Assembly (NCBI RefSeq): GCF_002585305.1
Contig: NZ_NUNF01000084.1
Coordinates: forward strand, 1 to 31,111
DNA: 31,111 nucleotides
DNA from: Bacillus sp. AFS037270
GTDB taxonomy: Bacteria; Bacillota; Bacilli; Bacillales_B; DSM-18226
Reading direction: 5' to 3'
The notes under the pieces are model-generated. The model searched no databases, had not been told where the DNA came from, and saw only the letters and a list, made by a program, of their open reading frames with translations. Each line of letters opens with the position of its first letter. Within the stretch, counting starts at the first letter, position 1. Of the stretch, positions 7,122 to 15,400 are shown in pieces. Both the position numbers and the translations under genes were made by a program.

Positions 7122-8762
7122 ATGTTGAAATCAATCAAGAAAAATGTTCAGAAAAACAAGAAAAAGAGCATGGCAATGGCATTGATTTTAGGATTAAGCG
7201 CTTCATTAGCATTAACTGGCTGTTCAAACAGCGATTCTGCCAGTTCCGAGAAAAAAGCAGACACTCCATTTCATAAAACTGGTTTACCGATTGTCGACAA
7301 ACAAGTTACGTTAAACATTGTTTCACCAAAGGCAGCTCTTGCACCTGACTATTCAAAAATGGTGATTTTTGACCGGCTGCAAAAAGCAACGAACGTTAAA
7401 ATTAAATGGAACAATATCCCTGGCGATGGATACCAAGAAAAGAAAAACTTAATGCTGGCAAGCGGCGACCTGCCAGATGCGTTCTACTCGTCAGGCTTTT
7501 CAGATCATGACCTTGTCCAATATGGCCAGAACGGCACGATTATTCCATTAGAGAATTTGATCGACAAATTTTCCCCTAATTTAAAAAAACTTTTTGAAGA
7601 GAGACCAGAGTTGAAAAAGGTTGTAACAGCCCCGGATGGGCATATTTATTCCCTGCCTCGTGCAGAGGAAATGGATCTTATCGGGATGCCAAATATTATG
7701 TTCATTAATAAAGCTTGGTTAGACAAGCTTGGACTGAAAATGCCGACTACATTAGAAGAATACCATGATGTGTTGAAAGCATTTAAAGAAAAGGATCCAA
7801 ACGGAAACGGTAAGAAAGACGAAATTGGGCTGACCTTCTGGTATAACGGCTGGTGCGGGAATGAAGGAGATTTAATTGGTTTATTTGGCATGCCGGATGC
7901 TCCTTTTGAAGCGGACCACCGAATTGTAAGAGACGGAAAAGTCCTTTATGCAGCGATTCAGCCGGAGTTTAAAGAAGCGTTAAAGTATTTTAACGGCTGG
8001 GTAAAAGAAGGTTTAATTGACCCAGAGGTTGTAACACAAAAGACGGAGCAGCTGTTTGCAAAAGGGAAAACACAGAATCCAACACTAGGCTCGTTCATTT
8101 GGTGGGAAAATACAGAAGTAGTTGGACCGGATCGAGTTAAAGATTATGTCGTATTACCGCCATTAAAAGGGAAAGATGGCAAAATTGTGATTGGACGTTC
8201 CAACTATTCCGAATATGGAAGAGATGCCTTTGTGATTACTTCAGCGAACAAAAACCCTGAGATTACGATGCGCTGGGTTGACCAGTTGTATGAACCAAAA
8301 ATGTCGGCGCAAATTAACTGGGGCCCAGTCGGCGAAATTTATGAGGAAGATGCTAATGGTATGTTAGTTAATAAAGAGCTTCCTGCAGGTGTGGCAATGG
8401 GTGAATTGAGGCAAAAGGTAGCACCGGGAGGACCGTTTGCCGTCTTAAAGGAGGACTTTGGCAAAGTGGTGGACATGGAGCCAAGAGCAAAGGAAAGATT
8501 GCAAATTCTTGATCAGTATTACAGACCATATATGGTAAAAGAAAGTTACCCTTCCATCTTCTTTAGTCCTGAAGAGCTCGAGGTGATTAACACCATTGAG
8601 CCGGAAATCAAGGAATTCGTGAAACAAAAAGAAGCGCAATGGCTGATCGAGGGCGGAATTGACAAAGAATGGGATGCTTATGTGAAGCAATTAAATGATA
8701 TGGGTCTTGAAAAATTAATGAAAGTTTACCAAAAAGGATTGGACCGCTATAACAAACAGTGA
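7122..8762 (+). CDS. Lipoprotein sugar-binding protein, LplA/YtcQ type
   Basis: The protein has 546 residues with a lipoprotein signal: a positive n-region, a hydrophobic stretch, and lipobox LTGC with lipidated Cys34. The mature part is a large class of extracellular solute-binding protein, about 100 residues longer than ordinary family-1 binding proteins, as usual for the LplA group. Calcium-loop-like DPNGNGKKDE is visible at about residue 225. It would capture the sugar outside the membrane and deliver it to the two upstream permeases. The ribosome site AGGGGG precedes ATG 7122, and a strong terminator follows, closing the transporter operon. Confidence 0.95.
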   Translation: MLKSIKKNVQKNKKKSMAMALILGLSASLALTGCSNSDSASSEKKADTPFHKTGLPIVDKQVTLNIVSPKAALAPDYSKMVIFDRLQKATNVKIKWNNIPGDGYQEKKNLMLASGDLPDAFYSSGFSDHDLVQYGQNGTIIPLENLIDKFSPNLKKLFEERPELKKVVTAPDGHIYSLPRAEEMDLIGMPNIMFINKAWLDKLGLKMPTTLEEYHDVLKAFKEKDPNGNGKKDEIGLTFWYNGWCGNEGDLIGLFGMPDAPFEADHRIVRDGKVLYAAIQPEFKEALKYFNGWVKEGLIDPEVVTQKTEQLFAKGKTQNPTLGSFIWWENTEVVGPDRVKDYVVLPPLKGKDGKIVIGRSNYSEYGRDAFVITSANKNPEITMRWVDQLYEPKMSAQINWGPVGEIYEEDANGMLVNKELPAGVAMGELRQKVAPGGPFAVLKEDFGKVVDMEPRAKERLQILDQYYRPYMVKESYPSIFFSPEELEVINTIEPEIKEFVKQKEAQWLIEGGIDKEWDAYVKQLNDMGLEKLMKVYQKGLDRYNKQ

Positions 8763-8770
8763 TCCTGATA

Positions 8771-8810
8771 GAAAGCCAGACAAATCTTTGAAAGTCTGGC
8801 TTTCCTTTTA
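8771..8810 (+). terminator. Strong intrinsic terminator
   Basis: GAAAGCCAGAC (8771-8781) pairs perfectly with GTCTGGCTTTC (8794-8804) around a 12-base loop, followed by CTTTTA. It ends the ABC-transporter operon; some read-through into the fructokinase gene is possible. Confidence 0.85.
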
Positions 8811-8834
8811 AAAATACTAAAAAGGATGATGTAC

Positions 8835-9806
8835 ATGTTTGATATCACGGCTTTAGGAGAGTTATTAATTGATTTTACCCCGTCCGGTCATTCGGAAAAG
8901 GGGAATGGTTTATTTGAAACAAACCCTGGCGGAGCGCCAGCCAATGTTCTTGTAGCACTCTCGAGATTAAATAAGAAAACAGCGTTTATTGGAAAAGTGG
9001 GCCATGATCAATTTGGTCAGATACTAAAGGGTGTCTTAAAAACTCATAACATTGATACCAGTAATCTCTTATTCTCGGAAAATGTCAATACAACCTTGGC
9101 TTTTGTTCATTTAGATGAAAAAGGTGATCGTTCCTTTAGCTTTTATCGAAGTCCGGGTGCCGATATCATGCTGGAAGAAGCTGAAATTGATGAGGATACA
9201 ATCAAAAAATCGCGTATCTTTCATTTCGGTTCCTTATCGTTAACAAATGAACCGGCAGCTTCAGCTACTTTTACCGCATTGGAATATGCCATAAAGCATA
9301 AGGTAACCATTTCCTATGATCCTAATTTGCGAATTCCTTTATGGCGTTCTCTTGATGAAGCAAAGCGGCAGATTTTAAAGGGATTTGAATATGCAGATAT
9401 CGTGAAAATTTCAGAGGAAGAATTGAAATTTTTAACGGGTTGCTGTGATGTGGTAAAAGGTACGGAAGTTTTACAGGAACAGTTTGGTACAGCGGTTATT
9501 TTTGTCACGTTAGGGCCAGAGGGCTGTTTTTATCGAAGCAAACATGTACATGGCCGTAAAGAAGGATATCAAGTAAACGTTGTTGATACGACGGGAGCTG
9601 GAGATGCCTTCATGGGTGGTACCTTATATCAAATCCTTGAAATGAATAAACCGCTAGATCGCTTAACTGCAGCAGACTTTGAAGAAATTGTTACTTTCGC
9701 TAATGCAGTTGGTGCCCTAACGACAGAAGGAAAAGGTGGTATTCCCAGTATTCCAACCATCGATCAGGTTGAAAGGTTTTTAAAAAAAGGCTTTGTTAAA
9801 GGCTAG
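8835..9806 (+). CDS. Fructokinase (PfkB/ribokinase family)
   Basis: Start ATG 8835 (MFDITALGELLIDFTPSG, 323 residues) is preferred over ATGs at 8826 and 8829, because AAAGG at 8821-8825 then has 9-base spacing. The PfkB signatures are present: GGAPANV near residue 32 and DTTGAGDAF near the C terminus with catalytic base D257. The N terminus closely matches Bacillus fructokinases. It would phosphorylate fructose released by the intracellular GH32 enzyme to fructose-6-phosphate for glycolysis. No specific promoter was identified; a terminator lies upstream and the GH32 gene follows after a small Spo0E-like gene. Confidence 0.93.
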   Translation: MFDITALGELLIDFTPSGHSEKGNGLFETNPGGAPANVLVALSRLNKKTAFIGKVGHDQFGQILKGVLKTHNIDTSNLLFSENVNTTLAFVHLDEKGDRSFSFYRSPGADIMLEEAEIDEDTIKKSRIFHFGSLSLTNEPAASATFTALEYAIKHKVTISYDPNLRIPLWRSLDEAKRQILKGFEYADIVKISEEELKFLTGCCDVVKGTEVLQEQFGTAVIFVTLGPEGCFYRSKHVHGRKEGYQVNVVDTTGAGDAFMGGTLYQILEMNKPLDRLTAADFEEIVTFANAVGALTTEGKGGIPSIPTIDQVERFLKKGFVKG

Positions 9807-9910
9807 TGTTGATTTCAGGTGGAGGGTAAAAGTCTGTGCTGGTTTTATATAGATAGATTAGTTTTTATATATTAACAATATTCGATAAACGGCGGAAAGG
9901 AAATAAATCA

Positions 9911-10153
9911 ATGGTTTTTGGGACTGTATCAGCTTTACGGGAGACTATAGATGAATTTCGCCAGAGTATGTACGAATTAGCAAAAAAGAAGGGCATTTCT
10001 GATCCACGTGTAATAAAAATTAGTCAGCAATTAGATGGAAAAATCATCATGTTGCAAAAAATCATATACCATTCTCAAACTTTATCAACAGCAAAGACTC
10101 TTTATCATGATGAAAACAAGATTGAGCCTGTAAATATTACTCATAGTAAATAG
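9911..10153 (+). CDS. Spo0E-like sporulation regulatory protein
   Basis: The 80-residue protein contains the Spo0E-like pattern IDEFRQSMYELAKKKGISD followed by the signature SQQLDG (S-x-x-x-D). Family members (Spo0E, YisI, YnzD) are small helical-hairpin aspartyl phosphatases that dephosphorylate Spo0A~P and delay sporulation. The ribosome site AAAGGA stands about 10 bases before ATG 9911. It lies between the fructokinase and GH32 genes with gaps of 104 and 75 bases, an odd place for such a gene. It may couple sporulation timing to the presence of fructan (inference). The C-terminal 30 residues are unlike the core family and probably disordered. Confidence 0.8.
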   Translation: MVFGTVSALRETIDEFRQSMYELAKKKGISDPRVIKISQQLDGKIIMLQKIIYHSQTLSTAKTLYHDENKIEPVNITHSK

Positions 10154-10228
10154 TTTAACTAAAATAATCAACAGCAAACCTTAACAAAGCCTAAAAAAAG
10201 AGTTCCTGAGAAAGGAAGAGTGTAAGAA

Positions 10229-11725
10229 ATGAATAATAACGTCCTGGAAAAAAAACAGTATTATACAGAAAAATACCGTCCGCAGTATCACTTCTCACCG
10301 GAGCGCCAATGGATGAATGACCCAAATGGGATGGTGTATTATAACGGAGAATATCATTTATTTTATCAATATCATCCCAATGGAACGACATGGGGTCCGA
10401 TGCATTGGGGGCATGCGGTAACTAAAGATCTTGTTCACTGGGAACACCTTCCGATTGGTTTGGCTCCAGATGAGCATGGAACAATTTTTTCGGGAAGTGC
10501 AGTTGTAGATTGGAACGACACTAGCAGCTTTTTTGAAGGGAAATCAGGGTTGGTGGCGATTTTCACCCATGCGGATACATACCCTGATTCTGATCGTCCA
10601 AGACAAAGGCAAAGTCTTGCCTTCAGTAAGGATAATGGGCGTACATGGGTGAAATATGAGGGTAACCCTGTTCTGCAAGAAGAAAGTATTACTGATTTTC
10701 GTGATCCAAAAGTGTTCTGGCATCGTGAAACCAATCAATGGATCATGGTATTAGCCGCAGGTCAAACGGTTAGAATTTATACTTCTAAAAATTTACTTTC
10801 ATGGGAGTTTACGAGTGAGTTTGGAGAAGGAAATGGCTCACATCAGGGTGTCTGGGAGTGTCCCGACCTTTTTGAATTACCTATTGACAGTAATTCAAAT
10901 CAGAAAAAATGGGTGCTATTGGTCAGCATTGGCAATGATCCAATCTATGAAGAAGGATCGAGAACGCAATATTTTATTGGCGATTTTGATGGGAAAACAT
11001 TTTTCAATCATCATGACCCCGAAAAGACCCTTTGGATTGACCATGGCCGCGATAATTACGCAGGAGTCAGCTGGTCTGATGTTCCATCTGAAGACGGAAG
11101 AAGGATCTATATTGGCTGGATGAGTAACTGGCGTTATGCCAATGTTACTCCTACAAAAGAATGGCGAAGTGCAATGACGATTCCGAGAGTACTTGAGCTA
11201 AAGACAACCGAAGACGGGATTCGATTTGTTCAAAACCCGGTTCATGAGTTACAAGATATTCGTGATGAAAAAATAATAATTCAAAACGAAGTGGTTGTAC
11301 CCGGTAAAAATCTTTTAGAAAATGTGAATAGTAACACATTCGAAATCATTGCCGAGTTTGAAATTGGAACTGCAGCAGAATTTGGGTTCAAGGTTTGCAA
11401 GGGCGCCAATGAAGAAACAATTATTGGATTTGACGTAGAAAACCAAACATTATTTGTAGATCGAACAAATTCGGGAGAGGCTGATTTCCATGAGGACTTC
11501 GCCGGAAAACATGAGTGCGAGCTAATCCCAGAAAATAATAAAATTACCGTACATGTTTTTGTTGATCAGTCGTCTATTGAGTTGTTTGGAAACGATGGAA
11601 AGTCAGTCATCACTGACTTGATTTTCCCTAACCAGGAAAATAAGCAAATTGAGCTCTATGTAAAAAATGGAGAAGTTAAATTGAGTTCGCTGGAGCTCTT
11701 TACATTAAAATCTGTCTGGCGATAA
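10229..11725 (+). CDS. Intracellular GH32 beta-fructosidase
   Basis: The protein has 498 residues from ATG 10229, preceded by AAAGGA. It has no signal peptide, so it acts in the cytoplasm. All three GH32 catalytic motifs are intact: WMNDPNG with nucleophile D31, FRDP with D159 (transition-state stabiliser), and WECPD with acid/base E210. A five-bladed propeller (about 15-335) is followed by the C-terminal beta sandwich (about 350-495). It closely resembles the first GH32 domain of the large secreted fructanase downstream, so one probably arose from the other. It would cleave imported fructan oligosaccharides, sucrose or levanbiose to fructose for the fructokinase. The exact linkage preference cannot be read from sequence. 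Confidence 0.93.
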   Translation: MNNNVLEKKQYYTEKYRPQYHFSPERQWMNDPNGMVYYNGEYHLFYQYHPNGTTWGPMHWGHAVTKDLVHWEHLPIGLAPDEHGTIFSGSAVVDWNDTSSFFEGKSGLVAIFTHADTYPDSDRPRQRQSLAFSKDNGRTWVKYEGNPVLQEESITDFRDPKVFWHRETNQWIMVLAAGQTVRIYTSKNLLSWEFTSEFGEGNGSHQGVWECPDLFELPIDSNSNQKKWVLLVSIGNDPIYEEGSRTQYFIGDFDGKTFFNHHDPEKTLWIDHGRDNYAGVSWSDVPSEDGRRIYIGWMSNWRYANVTPTKEWRSAMTIPRVLELKTTEDGIRFVQNPVHELQDIRDEKIIIQNEVVVPGKNLLENVNSNTFEIIAEFEIGTAAEFGFKVCKGANEETIIGFDVENQTLFVDRTNSGEADFHEDFAGKHECELIPENNKITVHVFVDQSSIELFGNDGKSVITDLIFPNQENKQIELYVKNGEVKLSSLELFTLKSVWR

Positions 11726-11758
11726 TGAATTGGAAAGAAAAAAGGGGGAATGACAGTA

Positions 11759-12367
11759 ATGATCGGCTTAAATAACAGATTTTATTCTACATTGAATACA
11801 ATGGTAGATTTATTTTTTCTAAATTTACTATGGATCATTACTTCGCTCCCCTTAATTACCTTTTTTCCTGCAACAGCAGCCATGTTCGGCGTTGTCCGTA
11901 AACGAATTTTTCAAAAGGAAACAGAAGGTATTTTAAAAAGTTTTTTAAAAATGTTTAAAGAAAATTTCAAACAAAGCTTTATTATCTCGATTATTTGGTC
12001 GGTACTTGCCTTTTTCTTATATTTTGATTATAGGCTTATCGATCCAAGCAGTTCTGTTGGTCACCTCATTCTGTATATCATCTTAGTCATTGGCATTTTT
12101 TTGTTTAGTTCAATCTCCATTTATCTATTTCCGATTATGGTCCATTTTGAACTAAGCTTTAAGAACGTTATTCGAAATGCCTTCCTCTTTTCCCTGATGA
12201 ACCCGGTCTTAACGATTCTTTTATTGAGCATTGTTGGGGCTGGTACTGCTCTGTTCTATTTTTATCCAGCTACGATTTTCATCATCGGCAGTTTCTCAGC
12301 CTATGCGGTATATTACTTATGTCAAATATGGTTTAATCAGCTGCTAAATATGAAAGGAACGAATTGA
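11759..12367 (+). CDS. YesL-like DUF624 membrane protein
   Basis: Start ATG 11759 gives 202 residues and 10-base spacing from the GGGGG site (11744-11748); ATG 11750 lies too close to it. There are about five hydrophobic helices; the first region (LFFLNLLWIITSLPLITFFPATAAMF) is the hallmark of DUF624/YesL proteins. Such proteins regularly accompany YesMN two-component systems and LplABC-type transporters in Bacillales; their function is unknown. It begins 33 bases after the GH32 stop and is followed by a terminator, so it is probably the last gene of that transcript. Confidence 0.88.
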   Translation: MIGLNNRFYSTLNTMVDLFFLNLLWIITSLPLITFFPATAAMFGVVRKRIFQKETEGILKSFLKMFKENFKQSFIISIIWSVLAFFLYFDYRLIDPSSSVGHLILYIILVIGIFLFSSISIYLFPIMVHFELSFKNVIRNAFLFSLMNPVLTILLLSIVGAGTALFYFYPATIFIIGSFSAYAVYYLCQIWFNQLLNMKGTN

Positions 12368-12406
12368 GGCGTTGAGTCTATCATCATTCTAGCCTCAAAT
12401 CTTTTA
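12362..12406 (+). terminator. Intrinsic terminator after the YesL-like gene
   Basis: TTGAGGC (12364-12370) pairs with GCCTCAA (12392-12398), followed by ATCTTTT. The left arm overlaps the stop codon region of the YesL-like gene. Confidence 0.6.
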
Positions 12407-12414
12407 AGTTTATT

Positions 12415-12428
12415 TGTAAACGCAATCA
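12415..12428 (+). promoter_or_regulatory. Probable CcpA cre site
   Basis: TGTAAACGCAATCA fits the cre consensus TGWAARCGYTWNCA at 13 of 14 positions. It lies 40 bases before the secreted fructanase start, where CcpA would repress when glucose is plentiful. Confidence 0.55.
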
Positions 12429-12467
12429 CTGAAAAAAGAGGCAATTAAATGTTGGAGGGGAACAGGG

Positions 12468-15400
12468 TTGAAGCAAAAGATAAAAAATCAAGGAATATCG
12501 ATTATGATCATTTTTTCATTAATGATTTCGCTGTTTATGCCCGCTGTTTCTAGTAAAGCGGAAACTAGTGTATCATCCAGTTCGTCTGTTGATGGCGAAA
12601 ATGAACCATATCGGTCCAAATTTCATTTTTCTCCGGAAAAAAACTGGATGAATGATCCCAACGGCATGGTGTATTACGATGGGGAGTATCATCTGTTTTA
12701 TCAGCATAATCCTACTGAACCAAAGTGGGGACCGATGTATTGGGGGCATGCCGTAAGCAAAGACCTGGTCAATTGGGAATACCTGCCGATCAGTCTTTAT
12801 CCAGATGAATCAGGTTTTATCTGGTCAGGAAGTGCCGTAATCGATTGGAACAATACGACTGGATTTGGAAAAGACTCCAAACCGCCGATGGTGGCTGTCT
12901 TTACTCAGGAAAAAGGCGGTCATCAAGTCCAAAGTTTAGCTTACAGCAACGATAAAGGCCGTACTTGGACAAAGTATGAAGGCAATCCGATTATCCCGAT
13001 GCCTGATGGGGTTAATGTTTTCCGGGACCCAAAGGTTTTTTGGCATGAGGAAACAAAGCAGTGGATCATGACAATTTCGGCTGGTGACCGGGTTTATTTT
13101 TATAACTCGCCAGATTTAAAAACCTGGACAAAAGTAAGTGAATTTGGCCATACTGAAGGCTCCCATACGGGAACATGGGAATGCCCGGATTTGTTTGCCC
13201 TTCCGGTTGATGGAGATTCAACTAAGAAAAAGTGGGTATTAGCTGTCAGCATTAGTGAAGGGGCACCTGCCGGCGGTTCGGGAATGCAGTATTTTATCGG
13301 TGATTTTGATGGGAAAACTTTCACCAATGCCAATGATCCGAGTAAAGTTCTTTGGGCCGATTATGGTGCTGATTTTTATGCGGCTGCTACATGGAGTGAT
13401 GTTCCTGATGGACGCCGTTTATGGCTAGGGTGGATGAATAATTGGAAGTATGGGCAGGACATTCCTACATCCTCATTCAGAGGAACGATGTCGATTCCGC
13501 GTGAACTTGCCTTATCAACGGTTGATGGTGAGGGGATTCGGCTAATCCAAAAACCTGTAAGTGAGTTGGAAAGTCTTAGGGGTACACCACAAGTTTTTGA
13601 AAATAAAGTGCTAACACCAGCAGAAAACCTGTTATCGAATGTAACAGGAGATGCCTTTGAGATTACGGCTGAATTTGATTTGAATTCAGCGACGGCAACG
13701 GAGTTTGGTTTGAAAGTTCGAAAAGGGGAAAGCGGGCAGACGAAGATTGGTTATGATATTGGCAGTAAAAAGTTGTTTGTGGACCGCTCCAAAGCGGGTG
13801 AATCAAGTTTCAACGGTCAATTTGTTGCAAAACATGAAGCATCATTATCAGCCATTAATCAAACCGTTAAAATCCATCTGATTGTTGACCGGGCATCTGT
13901 TGAGGTATTTGGCAACGATGGACAGGTGGTGATGACAGATCAAATCTTCCCTGATCCTAAAAATCAATCACTTGAACTTTACACAGCCGGTGGGGATATA
14001 TCACTTAAATCATTAACGGTATATAATTTGAACCACGCGTCTTTTGTTTCAACTATAGACCAAATGGTTGTTGATAGAGAAAGTCTCCCAAATGAGATTG
14101 AAAATCCAGATTTTGAGACTGGCAATCTATCAGGATGGACAGAAGTAGGATCAGCATTTGATCATCCAGTATCCAATGTTGCAAGCTTCTGGGGCGGTCC
14201 TTTTCAGCAACATGGAACCTACCACGTTTGGGGATTTGCTGGTGCAACGAATGATGGAAACTCTGATTTCCGTACGGGTGTCATGAAATCATCGATATTC
14301 AAACTAGGCGGGAATGGAAAGATTGATTTCCTTGTTGGCGGGGGCCAGGATATTAATAAACTATATGTTGCTTTGGTTCGGGCTTCAGATGGAAAAGAGC
14401 TTTTTAAAGCAACCGGATCAAACACGGAAGCCTATCGAAGAGTCAGTTGGGATGCATCGGAATATATCGGGGAAGCAATGTATATCAAAGTAGTTGACTA
14501 TCATTCTGACGGATTCGGGCACATCAATGTCGATGATTTTCATGTTTTTAATAATGACCCGGTGAATACCGATGTTATCCAAAATCCAGATTTTGAGACT
14601 GGTGATTTAACAGGATGGACAACTGTGGAAGGCGATGCCTTCAGCAATCAGGATGTTACAGCTGATAAGGATTGGGGTTGGGGCGGACCGTTTAATCACC
14701 ATAACCAATACCATCTATGGGGAGCTAAAGACGGCGGAGACGGACAAACTGGAATTTTAAAATCAGCGAACTTTACCCTGGCAGGTACTGGTGAAATTAA
14801 TTTCCTAATCGGCGGCGGTAATGACATAGACAAATTATATGTGGCCTTAGTTAGAGCCTCCGATGATAAAGAACTTCTCAAAGCGACGAATACCAATTGG
14901 AAGGACAGCGAAGCTTATACTCGGGTCAAGTGGGATGCAGCCAATTACCTGGGGGAAAAAGTCTACATCAAAGTGGTGGACCAGTCAAAAGAAGGATGGG
15001 GCCATATTAATGTAGATGACTTTCATGTGAAAAATACTGGCATTATAGCCAACTGGCCGTTGGATGAAGGCAGTGGGACCAAAACAAAAGACATCTTAAG
15101 AGGAATTGAGGATCCTATTTCCTATGTGTTTACCAAGGCTTTATACAAGCCATCGACAGATCCTTTATGGAGGGATGGAATCCTCAACAAGGCTTTATTG
15201 TTCGACGGATATTCCACTTGGATTACGAGGCCTTCTGACCAGGTGATTAAGCCGACGGATGCCCTCACGATTGAAGCATGGGTTGCACCAAGGTCTTATG
15301 AGTGGGGCGATCTCGGCCAATTGTCAGCAATCGTAAACCAACACAATAAAGCCGCAAGCGAAGGCTATATCCTTGGAATGGGGCGACACGGGAAATGGTC

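Noticed and set aside
14103..15040. Modules A/B as CRISPR or DNA-level direct repeats
   Set aside because: Similarity is at protein level with diverged codons; no short regular spacer pattern exists here or elsewhere in the window.
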